Shown here: positions 16,679 through 23,573 of the stretch, in pieces
Numbering within the stretch: position 1 is the stretch's first letter
Layout of the letters: the number at the start of each line of letters is the position of its first letter
The notes under the pieces: model-generated
Databases searched by the model: none
What the model was told of the DNA's origin: nothing
What the model saw: the letters and a program-made list of their open reading frames with translations, nothing else
Assembly: GCA_964580575.1 (NCBI GenBank)
Contig: CAZOLJ010000066.1
Coordinates: 1 to 25,351, forward strand
Direction: 5' to 3'
Origin: CAVPDE01 sp964580575
GTDB lineage: Bacteria > Desulfobacterota > DSM-4660 > Desulfatiglandales > HGW-15
DNA length: 25,351 nt
Made by a program: the position numbers and the translations under genes

Positions 16679-16882
16679 ATGGAAGAGAAACCCCGTCAAC
16701 GGAAAGAACGGAGAAAAGAGTCTTACCGGTGCAGTTGCTGCGGGAAGGAGCAGCCTTTTTGCTGGACCTGTTCCTGCGGTTTCCAGATCTGCAACACCTG
16801 CATGGAGGAGAACCTGTGGGGGTTCACGTGCAGCGGAGTCAACTGGCAGTGTCCCGACTGCGGCTCTCTCCGTTCGTTCTAA
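16679..16882 (+). CDS. Cys-rich mini-protein, probable zinc-binding
   Basis: This 67-residue protein has a basic N-terminus and eleven cysteines arranged as CSCC, FCWTCSC, ICNTC, a lone C and CPDC. The spacing suggests two zinc knuckles of RING or zinc-ribbon type. I do not recognise a named family. It lies 19 nt after the WalJ-like gene on the same strand and before the DUF2889 gene, so it is probably part of the same transcript. The ribosome-binding site is weak. The dense, regularly spaced Cys-x-x-Cys pairs make a chance ORF unlikely. Confidence 0.7.
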   Translation: MEEKPRQRKERRKESYRCSCCGKEQPFCWTCSCGFQICNTCMEENLWGFTCSGVNWQCPDCGSLRSF

Positions 16883-16976
16883 TGGGCGCCGTCCCCAGGG
16901 TGGGAGGGGTTAGGGGAGGGGGAATATCATCTGACAATATGGAAAACCTGACTGAAAAAAAGGAACAAGAGATCTC

Positions 16977-17552
16977 ATGACCCTGGTTGACGCAATCAAA
17001 AAGCAGAACCGAATCCATCAGAGAGTCCTGGACATGAGCACCTATGCTCTGGACGGCGAGAAGGTGGTGGTGGAGGGCACGTTGAGGGATGAGCGCTTCA
17101 GGCCCATCTACGAGCTTTCGGGTCAGAGGAGCGAGAAAGGCGTGGTCCACCACATGATCATACGCCTTCTGGTCGGGGGGCTCCCGCTGCGGATTCTTGA
17201 CGCGGAAGCGGAGATGCCGCATGTCCCGGTCCCGCTCTGCACCACCACCCGGGAGAGCGTTAAGAAAATCATCGGTCTCAAGATCAAGAGCGGATTCGGA
17301 GAAAAAGTCCACAAGCTCATCGGAGGGGTGAAGGGATGTGCCCACCTGACCCATCTCCTGATCGTCATGGTGCAGGAGGCTCTTCACGGGTATTGGACCC
17401 AGAAGATGAGAAAGCCCGCACCGCCGCCCGCCTCGCTGGAGGAAATTGAGGGACTGTCCTATCTGTTGAACAGCTGCAGTCTGTGGCGCGAGGACGGCCC
17501 GATCATGCAGGAGATCAAGGAGTTCATTGAAAACCGCAGAGCGACCGCATGA
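16977..17552 (+). CDS. DUF2889 domain protein
   Basis: The 191-residue protein contains MIIRLLVGGLPLRILDAEAEM and the conserved KGCAHLTHLLIVM, which I recognise as DUF2889 signatures. The function is not established. There is no signal peptide or membrane segment. It overlaps trmL by 4 nt (ATGA), so the two are translated together. Confidence 0.75.
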   Translation: MTLVDAIKKQNRIHQRVLDMSTYALDGEKVVVEGTLRDERFRPIYELSGQRSEKGVVHHMIIRLLVGGLPLRILDAEAEMPHVPVPLCTTTRESVKKIIGLKIKSGFGEKVHKLIGGVKGCAHLTHLLIVMVQEALHGYWTQKMRKPAPPPASLEEIEGLSYLLNSCSLWREDGPIMQEIKEFIENRRATA

Positions 17553-18013
17553 TTCGAACGAGGCCTTATCTTCACGTGGTTCTGCACCAGCCCGAGATCC
17601 CGGCGAATGCGGGCAACATCGCCAGGCTGTGCGGGGCAGCAGAGCTTCGCCTCCACCTGATTCACCCTCTGGGTTTCAGGGTGGACGACAAACACTTGAA
17701 GCGGGCAGGGCTCGATTACTGGTCTGAGATCGATCTGTGTCATCACCAAAGCTTCGAAGCGTTTCTGGAGAGCAAGGAACAAGGGCGGCTCATCGCCTTC
17801 AGCAGCCATGCGTCCGAGGACTATCCGAAAGCTATCGTTCATCAAGGCGATTATCTGCTCTTCGGCAAGGAGACGGTTGGTCTTCCCCTGGCCATCAGGG
17901 AAGCGTATCCGTGTTACCGAATTCCCATTTGGGGAAAGGTTCGGAGTTTGAATCTCTCCACTGCCGCGGGAATCGTCGTATATCATTACTTGCACAGGAT
18001 GGGAAGATTCTGA
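17549..18013 (+). CDS. trmL: tRNA (cytidine/uridine-34 2'-O)-methyltransferase TrmL
   Basis: TrmL methylates the ribose of the wobble nucleotide of tRNA-Leu isoacceptors. This 154-residue SPOUT-fold protein has the family motifs EIPANAGNIARLCG (motif 1), LLFGKETVGLP (motif 2) and RSLNLSTAAGIV (motif 3, deep-knot SAM-binding loop). The length equals the family norm (E. coli 157). It overlaps the DUF2889 gene by 4 nt and is 6 nt from the following gene. Confidence 0.92.
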   Translation: MIRTRPYLHVVLHQPEIPANAGNIARLCGAAELRLHLIHPLGFRVDDKHLKRAGLDYWSEIDLCHHQSFEAFLESKEQGRLIAFSSHASEDYPKAIVHQGDYLLFGKETVGLPLAIREAYPCYRIPIWGKVRSLNLSTAAGIVVYHYLHRMGRF

Positions 18014-18019
18014 GCATTC

Positions 18020-18874
18020 ATGAATGAACCTGATGAGAGAGGGAAAGCCGTGACAATAAAGCGAGGAAAGGAAAAAGTGAGTTCGGGACATGAGCCAATC
18101 GACGATCTGTTGAAGTTCGCGATCGACGTGATCCACCATTGCGGAGAAAAAGCCCTGTCCTTTTACGGCAGAGGGCAAAAGGACGTGAAATTCGATGAAG
18201 GGCTCGTGACCGAGGCGGAGCTTCAACTGAGGGAATTCTTTCAGGACCGGCTTTTTGCCCGTTTTCCGGATCACAAGGTCTACAAGAGCGACCGGGGCGA
18301 CGACGGGTACACTCACGGGGCAAAGAGGTACCTGTGGATCTACGATCCTCTGGACGGGGTCGCCAACTTTCAGGCAGGAATCCCGGTGTGGGGCACGTCG
18401 GTTGCGCTTTTCGAGAACTACTGGCCCGTGTTCGGTATTTTTCATCTCCCGGTCACAGGAGATCTTTTCCGCGCCCAGGCCGGGCACAAGGCCATGTGGG
18501 GACAGAAGCAGATCCATGTTTCCTCTCAGGAAGAGATCAACGATGAAAGCCTCCTCCTGACCTATTCGCGGTTTCACCAGCGGTATCAATGCCGTTTCCC
18601 GGGCAAGATCCACTCCCTGGGCTGCACCGCCGCCCACATCTGTTACGTGGCCATGGGGCGCGCCGAGGCGGCCGTTCTCGGCAGCGAGTCCTACAAGGAT
18701 CTGGCTGCGGGAGCCGTGATCCTCGAAGCAGCAGGCGGCAAGATCTACAAGATGGACGGAAAGGAATTCTTTCTGAGCGAATACATGGATGAAGGAAGAA
18801 TCGAAGACCATCTCCTCGTGGTGGCTCCGGACAAGTACGCCGAGGTTCGAGGGTTCTTGAAGGAGAGCTACTGA
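18020..18874 (+). CDS. Inositol-monophosphatase-like phosphatase with altered motif 1
   Basis: This 284-residue member of the FIG superfamily has DPLDGVANFQAGIPVWG (residues 109-125), the metal-binding motif 2, and YKDLAAGAVILEAAGG corresponding to motif 3 (usual W-D-x-A-A-G). The usual motif 1 G-E-E is replaced by SDRGDDG at about 90-96, and the motif-3 Trp-Asp reads Lys-Asp. It may use a different substrate, such as a bisphosphate nucleotide or sugar phosphate, or have weakened activity. It is the last gene of the plus-strand cluster. Confidence 0.78.
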   Translation: MNEPDERGKAVTIKRGKEKVSSGHEPIDDLLKFAIDVIHHCGEKALSFYGRGQKDVKFDEGLVTEAELQLREFFQDRLFARFPDHKVYKSDRGDDGYTHGAKRYLWIYDPLDGVANFQAGIPVWGTSVALFENYWPVFGIFHLPVTGDLFRAQAGHKAMWGQKQIHVSSQEEINDESLLLTYSRFHQRYQCRFPGKIHSLGCTAAHICYVAMGRAEAAVLGSESYKDLAAGAVILEAAGGKIYKMDGKEFFLSEYMDEGRIEDHLLVVAPDKYAEVRGFLKESY

Positions 18875-18948
18875 CGTCCCCGGTCTCTCACAGAGCTTGC
18901 CCTTCATTCGAGGCTTTGACCACAATCTGATGCGCGGGGGACCTTTTC

Positions 18949-19205
18949 TTGGCTGCACCCGAATTCCAACCAGGACAGCAAATCGAAGATTATGTTGTTG
19001 GGCAGCGCCTTGAGAGAGGCGGGAGGGGCGAACTTTATCTTGCCAGAGACATTACCCTCAAGCGAAAGGTCATCATTAAGGCGCCCTCTCCGTAGAGCGA
19101 GGGATCCGCATTTTTCTCCAGGTCCTGGAGGGGAACGGCTTTGCCCACAAGTACCATATCGTCCACGGAGACATCAAAGGGGATGTCCTGGGACGCCGAA
19201 CTCCG
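18949..19205 (+). pseudogene. Remnant of a Hanks-type Ser/Thr protein kinase
   Basis: A TTG-initiated frame (18949-19095, GGGGGA upstream) encodes DYVVGQRLERGGRGELYLAR and a following VIIKAPSP: the glycine-rich loop and the ATP-binding lysine. It ends at TAG. In another frame, from about 19092, VLEGNGFAHKYHIVHGDIKG follows, corresponding to the catalytic loop (normally HRDIKPEN) with Arg replaced by Gly. The region between beta-3 and the catalytic loop and everything after it are missing. The fragment ends against the convergent EamA gene. Confidence 0.8.
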
Positions 19206-19209
19206 TCCT

Positions 19210-20052
19210 TCACAAGGCTTTCATTGCAACGGCTCCTGCTGTGATCAGTGTCGCCGCGAGCCATCGGTTGAGACCGAAGCGTTCTTTCAACAGGAGCGCC
19301 CCCAGAGCTGTGCCGATAAGCACGGAGGTTTCACGCAGCGCCGCCACCAGCGCGATAGGAGCTTGCGTCATGGCCCAGAGAGCCAGACCATAAGCGCAGA
19401 GGCTGCAGAAACCGCCGGCAAATCCCTTAACCCACCCCCTGACGGGCACAGAGAGGACCGCCCTCGCATTGCTTGCCACCCCAATAGCGAGGAGAGGAAA
19501 CATATTCAAAAAGAACAGCCAGAGCACATAGCTCCACGCGTGCTGGGACGCACGAACTCCGAGCCCGTCCACAATCGTGTATGCCACAATGACAACGGCG
19601 TTGAGCAGTGCAAAGGCCAGCGAGTGCTTCTGGCTGTCTGCCGATCTCCATCCATCCCGCGCGAGCCACAGAATCCCCGCGCACAACAGGAGGATTCCCA
19701 ACCAGCCGCCGTCGCCAATCGGTTCCCCGACAACGAAAACGGTCAGAATCGCTGTGAATAGGGGAGCGGACCCTCGCATGACCGGATAAGCAAAGCTCAA
19801 CTGTCCCGTTCGATAGGCAAGGGCGACCAGGCTGAAGTAGGCACAGTGGATGGCGACCGACGCCGCCAAAAAAAACCAACTGGCTTGTTCAGGCGCCGGC
19901 ACAAAAGGGAGAACCGCGCCGGCGATCACGCCTCCACCCGTCACAAGAAGGGTGGTCTCGACAAGCTTGTTGTCCCCCGACTTGATGAAGGCGTTCCACG
20001 CGGCATGCAGCAACGCCGCAAACAGTACAATAAACATGACGTCGAAAGACAT
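19210..20052 (-). CDS. EamA/DMT-superfamily exporter
   Basis: The 280-residue protein has ten predicted hydrophobic helices in two five-helix repeats, as in drug/metabolite transporters (EamA, RhaT-type). Characteristic features are the N-terminal LHAAWNAFIKSGD, AYPVMRGSAPLFTAI at the end of repeat 1 and RETSVLIGTALGALLLKER at the end of repeat 2. The substrate is not predictable. It starts at ATG 20052 after GAGGA. It lies about 210 nt downstream of the shikimate-kinase-like gene on the same strand and looks intact among broken neighbours. Confidence 0.88.
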   Translation of the reverse strand: MSFDVMFIVLFAALLHAAWNAFIKSGDNKLVETTLLVTGGGVIAGAVLPFVPAPEQASWFFLAASVAIHCAYFSLVALAYRTGQLSFAYPVMRGSAPLFTAILTVFVVGEPIGDGGWLGILLLCAGILWLARDGWRSADSQKHSLAFALLNAVVIVAYTIVDGLGVRASQHAWSYVLWLFFLNMFPLLAIGVASNARAVLSVPVRGWVKGFAGGFCSLCAYGLALWAMTQAPIALVAALRETSVLIGTALGALLLKERFGLNRWLAATLITAGAVAMKAL

Positions 20053-20265
20053 GATGCGCTGTTCCTCTTTTCGGTACCCTCCTCGAAAGATCTCATCCCT
20101 TGAGATTCTTCCGAAGAAACCGGACGGTTCGTCCCCATGCGAGCTCTGCGGCTCTGGGACTTTAGGCCTCTTCTCGGTCAGCCTCGAAAAACCAGTGACT
20201 CCTTTCAGGGTAGAAAGGCTGTCCGGGGGCCGCCCGCTTTTTCGCCGTCCCCTGCAATATGGATC

Positions 20266-20775
20266 TTAGCTTTCCGTTTCTTCAAGGATCCTCGCACAGA
20301 CATCCTCTTGAGTCATTCGGCTGCATTTGATCGTAATGCCCGCGTGTTTTGCATAGAGCCCAAACCGCTCGTCGAACAGCTCGGGTAAGCTTTGCTCCGG
20401 TCGCTTTGCAAGACCTCGCGTGCTGAAATCGCGAATCCTTGATTCCAGCGTTGCCAGATCCACATCGAGAAAGATGACCAAACCATCTGACTTGAGATGA
20501 GCCATTGCCGGATCACTGTAGACTGCGCTGCCACCCGTGGCGATGACATGGTTGTGGACGCAAAGGTCGAGTAGGACACTCTCCTCCATCTTTCGGAGGG
20601 CAGCGTATCCGTCATGATCAACGATGTCCTGCAGCTTCCGTCCTTGTGATTTCTGAATCAGAAGGTCCGTATCCACAAAGTCGCGTGATGTCTTCTTCGC
20701 GAGGATCACTCCAACGGTGCTCTTGCCTGAGCCCGGCATTCCAATCAAAACAAGATTCGAAGGGGTTCGTGCCAT
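20266..20775 (-). CDS. Shikimate-kinase-like P-loop kinase
   Basis: This 169-residue protein has Walker A GMPGSGKST (12-20), DTD (35-37) and LRKMEESVL, the counterpart of the shikimate-binding Arg region. It also has ATGGSAV, where shikimate kinases usually carry GGG, and LAKRPEQSLPELFDERFGLY near the lid. It is most like AroK/AroL, which phosphorylate shikimate in the chorismate pathway. No other aro gene is nearby, so it could be a paralogue or a related small-molecule kinase. The ATG at 20775 has GGAG five bases upstream. Confidence 0.78.
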   Translation of the reverse strand: MARTPSNLVLIGMPGSGKSTVGVILAKKTSRDFVDTDLLIQKSQGRKLQDIVDHDGYAALRKMEESVLLDLCVHNHVIATGGSAVYSDPAMAHLKSDGLVIFLDVDLATLESRIRDFSTRGLAKRPEQSLPELFDERFGLYAKHAGITIKCSRMTQEDVCARILEETES

Positions 20776-20794
20776 TGATCTCCAGAGCGAACAG

Positions 20795-21010
20795 CTACCC
20801 TACACCGGGGATCAGCCGGTATCTGGTGATTTGAGTGTACTCCCTGTATCCCTTGAGCCCCTCAGCGAGCAGCGGCAAGGCGGAGATCACCGCCCACCAG
20901 GAGCCCAGCTCCACCGGCGTGAAGAGGAACATGACGAGCACTCCGAGGTACATGGGATGCCGGACGATGGCATACGGACCGGTCGTGACGACACGCTGCC
21001 CCTGTTCCAC
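20795..21010 (-). pseudogene. C-terminal remnant of an isoprenylcysteine carboxylmethyltransferase-like protein
   Basis: The fragment reads VEQGQRVVTTGPYAIVRHPM then YLG, the SAM-binding core of the ICMT/PEMT-like family, and ends GYREYTQITRYRLIPGVG. The N-terminal membrane helices are absent, with an in-frame TAA just upstream of the GTG. A stretch of roughly 15-20 residues that normally separates the last helix from GYREY also appears deleted (SALPL runs into LAEGLKGYREY). It is therefore most likely a dead gene. It ends 20 nt before the shikimate-kinase-like gene. Confidence 0.75.
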
Positions 21011-21023
21011 TCCTCCGGTTTAT

Positions 21024-21239
21024 TCAATGAACTCCTGACAGATCCCTGTTGTGCAATTTCGAGAGTAGAATGAGCGCAACGACCGAGCCCACGAAGCACA
21101 GGAACATATCGCTTTGCGTATCCCATAGGTACCCTTGTGTTCCTAGGAAGGCCTCCGTGTCCGCCGGATTGGAAGCCGTCAACTGGACCCCTTTCTCAGG
21201 CTTCGGGTAGAGCCATGGACTCGTTAGGAGGAATTTACA
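21024..21239 (-). pseudogene. C-terminal remnant of a DUF2238 (YjdF-like) membrane protein
   Basis: The minus-strand frame encodes NPADTEAFLGTQGYLWDTQS, then DMFLCFVGSVVALILLSKLH and NRDLSGVH before TGA at 21026-21024. The FLGTQGxxWDTQxDM motif followed by a single hydrophobic helix and a LHxRxL tail is characteristic of the C-terminus of DUF2238 inner-membrane proteins (from recollection). The frame is closed at its 5' end by TAA, and no start or N-terminal helices are present. It adjoins another gene fragment on each side. Confidence 0.65.
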
Positions 21240-21501
21240 TTAGTTGACCGTCTTTGCTACCGCGTCGATTGTATAGGGTGACGGTCTTCTGCCTTTTTTC
21301 GAGTTCTGTTGGACCTCTGACACCATATCGAACTCAAGGCATTGCTTTGCGGCGCGCTTCAGGTATGGCAACCTCGCATTCCTCACAATGAGTCAAGCTT
21401 TCGCCATGCGGTAATCGGCTTTTCGCTAATGGGACTTCGGATTCCACTTTGGCATCTATTTGTTCCTGCACCGACCCATCGCGAGACCAACCAACTGCCA
21501 T
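21235..21501 (-). pseudogene. DksA/TraR-family zinc-finger protein with nonsense codon and lost cysteines
   Basis: From the ATG at 21501 (AAGGA seven bases upstream) the frame reads MAVGWSRDGSVQEQIDA and SLTHCEECEVAIPEARRKAM, clearly a YbiI-type TraR/DksA protein. Codon 56 is TGA where the family has Gly. The frame then continues to the natural end, TELEKRQKTVTLYNRRGSKD and QLM, 88 coding positions in all. Both distal zinc cysteines (normally VRLCxxC) are glycines (VRYGVRG). The combination of a stop and loss of two ligands shows decay rather than a sequencing error. Confidence 0.85.
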
Positions 21502-21628
21502 AACGGCTTCCTTTTGTTCCAGGTGATTAATGGGGAGGTTATTGGGAGAAGACCCATTATTAAAATGGCCTATCCTGCGGTACAGCCGCCCGCGCAACCT
21601 GCCGGGTTCAGTGAGCACAGATTCAATC

Positions 21629-22020
21629 CTATCTCTTTCCGACCACTTTCTGGACCAGCGATGGAAAGACCCTGTTGAGAAGTAGTACGAGTTTCGTTCG
21701 CCCAGGTTTGATCTCGTAATCGTCCATTTCTATCTTTCGGATGACTTCTCTTGCCAAGATGTCTGGCGACATTTTACCGGCATCGTCCTCGCGCCCCCTA
21801 GTCATGTCAGTATCAACAAGCGGCGTAATGATCTCAAACACTTTAACACGAGTACCCTGTAGTTGATAGCGAAGAGACTTGGAAAAGGCGTGTAGAGCCG
21901 CTTTTGTAGCAGAGTATATGGGTGCACTCCTTTTTGGCACAATTCCAAGAAAAGACGACCCATTAATAATCGCTGCTTCAGACGCCCTTACAAGATTCGG
22001 CAAAACGATCTTGGTTAGGC
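21629..22020 (-). pseudogene. SDR oxidoreductase, C-terminal two thirds, truncated at its 5' end
   Basis: The frame encodes LTKIVLPNLVRASEAAIING, SSFLGIVPKRSAPIYSATKA (catalytic Y-x-x-x-K with the upstream Ser) and LRYQLQGTRVKVFEIITPLV, matching the DltE-like branch of short-chain dehydrogenases. The Rossmann-fold N-terminus with the TGxxxGIG cofactor motif is missing. The similarity stops where the methyltransferase cassette begins, at the GTTAGGC heptamer (22014-22020). A TTG at 22003 could start a shortened product, but it would lack the cofactor site. The 127 nt between it and the DksA-like remnant hold no recognisable gene. Confidence 0.8.
22014..22020 (-). other. Orphan R''-like core box (GCCTAAC) after the methyltransferase cassette
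   Basis: GCCTAAC on the minus strand fits the R'' consensus RYYYAAC perfectly and lies 3 nt after the methyltransferase stop, as in the other cassettes. No L boxes or R' follow; SDR coding sequence continues instead. It may be the left edge of a deleted attC, or the recombination point that cut the SDR gene. A 7-nt match alone could be chance; the position makes it notable. Confidence 0.45.
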
Positions 22021-22023
22021 GAG

Positions 22024-22809
22024 CTACTGCTCAGGCCGCGACTGTGCAAGAGGACGGCGTGCCACAAAGAACTCATAGGCGTAGAAGTCGGAGTAGCCGC
22101 GATGCATTTGGGGCTCCTCGGCGAGTTTATCGAGTATGGCCGAGGCCTCAACATCGTCGGCGTACTTGCCACGTAATTCGGCAATGCGAATCTCCATAGG
22201 AGTGTAGAAATCGCCCCACCACGCTTCGTCAGGGAGGGTGAAGTGCCCAACTAGCTCGAATCCGCAGTCTTGTATCGCCGCCACAACATCGTCCAACCAT
22301 CCCATGGTCGGGTAGTCTGGATCGAAGGTTGCCTTGACTGTGGGTGGTGGGTTTTCCTTGCGCCAGACCGCGTCGGTGAAAGCAAGGTAGCCACCGGGGC
22401 GCAGCAGCCCATGACATACGCGCAGGGCGTTCCCGATCCCGAGGTTGTAGAGCGCGCCTTCGGACCAGATGAGGTCGAAACTATCCGGCAACTGCTCTGG
22501 ATGAGCCATATCGCCAACGTGCGCCTGAACTCGTTGCGAAAGACCGCGCACGGCGAGTGTCTCCTTGAGACGTTCAATGCTCGGAGCATGGCTGTCGATC
22601 GCTATGATGGAACCCGACGTGAGCTCGGCGAGTTGTAACGTTTGCCCGCCTACTCCGCAGCCCAGGTCGAGGATCACGGGTGAACGGGGAAGTCCTCCGC
22701 AAAGGCGGAGAGCTCTTGCGGCGCAATCACGATTGCCCGGCCCCTGCCTGGGAAGGGCTTCGTAGACCTCAAAGAATATCTCCCAGAAACGCCGGCTGGG
22801 CTCGATCAT
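22024..22809 (-). CDS. Class I SAM-dependent methyltransferase (cassette gene)
   Basis: The 261-residue protein has motif I VILDLGCGVGGQT, motif II IIAIDSHA, motif III GDMAHPEQLPDSFDLIWSEG and the post-motif LLRPGGYLAFTD of Rossmann-fold methyltransferases. A C-terminal extension (DEAWWGDFYTPMEIRIAELR) suggests a small-molecule substrate. The ATG at 22809 has GGAGT five bases upstream; an in-frame TTG at 22842 lies within the attC site and is unlikely. It starts 22 nt after the R' box of attC 22832-22900 and has no room for a promoter of its own outside the attC. The substrate is unknown. Confidence 0.88.
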   Translation of the reverse strand: MIEPSRRFWEIFFEVYEALPRQGPGNRDCAARALRLCGGLPRSPVILDLGCGVGGQTLQLAELTSGSIIAIDSHAPSIERLKETLAVRGLSQRVQAHVGDMAHPEQLPDSFDLIWSEGALYNLGIGNALRVCHGLLRPGGYLAFTDAVWRKENPPPTVKATFDPDYPTMGWLDDVVAAIQDCGFELVGHFTLPDEAWWGDFYTPMEIRIAELRGKYADDVEASAILDKLAEEPQMHRGYSDFYAYEFFVARRPLAQSRPEQ

Positions 22810-22831
22810 GAATACTCCATTAATTCCTTTG

Positions 22832-22900
22832 CTCGAACGCAAAGGTCAGCCGAGGAAGGCCGCATCGCTGCCCGACGTGGGCTGGAGCGCCGTGTTATGC
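22832..22900 (-). repeat. attC-like site A (between VOC and methyltransferase cassettes)
   Basis: Minus strand: R'' GCATAAC (22900-22894), spacer ACGGCGCTC, L'' CAGCC, a 28-nt centre, L' GGCTG, spacer ACCTTTGC, R' GTTCGAG (22838-22832). L'' and L' are complementary. The VOC stop codon TAA lies inside R''. R' deviates from GTTRRRY at two positions. The total of 69 nt is within the attC size range. Confidence 0.75.
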
Positions 22901-23281
22901 GCCAGCATAGTTCGAGACCTCGATTAGATTCCCGTCTGGATCCCGGAAATACACTGAGGTGAGTGCACCCACCGCGCCTGTTCGCGGAACTGGGCCTTCC
23001 AGAACTTCCACACCGATGGCTCTGAGATGTTCAATGACCTGCGAAACGGGTACAGCTGTCACGAAACAGAGGTCGGCAGATCCAGGAGTAGGCCTTTTGG
23101 CTTTCGGTTCAAATTCCTTTCCGTATTGATGCAAATTGATCTTCTGCTTCCCAAAGGACAAAGCCTTTCGGCCAGCGCCAAATGTCGTGACGCTCATACC
23201 GAGGGCCAGCGCATAGAATGCGCAGGATTTATCTATGTCTTTGACAGTCAGCACAATATGATCGATCGCTTCAATGTTCAT
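22895..23281 (-). CDS. VOC/glyoxalase-fold protein (cassette gene)
   Basis: From the ATG at 23281 (MNIEAIDHIVLTVKDIDKSC) the 128-residue protein is a single vicinal-oxygen-chelate unit pair. It has the metal-site His in DHIVLTV, INLHQYGKEFEPKA in the middle, SADLCFVT, and a C-terminal VYFRDPDGNLIEVSNY with the metal-binding Glu. This looks like the common VOC family protein annotated as glyoxalase or bleomycin-resistance-like; the substrate is unknown. Upstream in-frame starts (ATG 23290, GTG 23299) exist; family members start near MNIEAIDH. There is no clear ribosome-binding site. Its stop is inside attC A. Confidence 0.88.
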   Translation of the reverse strand: MNIEAIDHIVLTVKDIDKSCAFYALALGMSVTTFGAGRKALSFGKQKINLHQYGKEFEPKAKRPTPGSADLCFVTAVPVSQVIEHLRAIGVEVLEGPVPRTGAVGALTSVYFRDPDGNLIEVSNYAGA

Positions 23282-23302
23282 GCTCGTCATTCTATTCACT
23301 GC

Positions 23303-23360
23303 GCATAACGTTGGAGATAAGCCGCGGGGGTTTCGCGTCGGCTGCAGTGAAGGGCTAGAG
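23303..23360 (-). repeat. attC-like site B (between hicBA and VOC cassettes)
   Basis: Minus strand: R'' CTCTAGC (degenerate, 23360-23354), spacer CCTTCACTG, then the L arms CAGCCG-A-CG...CGCGGCT, in which a single A is extrahelical, spacer ATCTCCAAC, and R' GTTATGC (23309-23303). The hicA stop codon TAG lies in R''. The 24-nt core (23320-23343) differs from that of site C at one position. Confidence 0.78.
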
Positions 23361-23573
23361 CCTTTCCCATTCTTCCTTGGATATTCCAGCTTGACGAAGT
23401 ATTCTGATCAAGAACTCCCTTCCAATGTCTTTCTGATGTGGATTGGGAATAGTCAGAGTGAGATCTCCTTTGACCATGAAAGGGTGCTTCCCTCCGGAAT
23501 AGGGGCCATCAAAGCCCCATTTCCGAAGGGACTTGATTAAGTCGGACCGCTTGATCGGACCAAAGGGCGGCAT
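23355..23573 (-). CDS. hicA: HicA-type mRNA interferase toxin (cassette gene)
   Basis: The 72-residue protein has the HicA fold: IKRSDLIKSLRKWGF, then SGGKHPFMVKGDLTLTIPNP with the catalytic His (G-x-K-H-x-x-M), and a C-terminal helix pair ending ISKEEWERL. HicA toxins bind and cleave mRNA in a dsRBD-like fold. It follows hicB with a 1-nt TGATG overlap, so the antitoxin is made first. Its stop codon overlaps the attC B R'' box. Confidence 0.92.
   Translation of the reverse strand: MPPFGPIKRSDLIKSLRKWGFDGPYSGGKHPFMVKGDLTLTIPNPHQKDIGREFLIRILRQAGISKEEWERL

Noticed and set aside
17459..18958. Long (499-codon) open frame antisense to DUF2889, trmL and the IMPase-like gene
   Set aside because: The three plus-strand genes have clear family motifs and coupled starts; the antisense product matches nothing recognisable.
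20053..20265. Spacer between EamA and shikimate-kinase-like genes examined for an attC, promoter or small gene
   Set aside because: No GTTRRRY/RYYYAAC pair, convincing ORF or clear promoter was seen.
22810..22842. TTG start at 22842 for the methyltransferase
   Set aside because: It lies inside the attC site and has no ribosome-binding site; the ATG at 22809 has GGAG at correct spacing.
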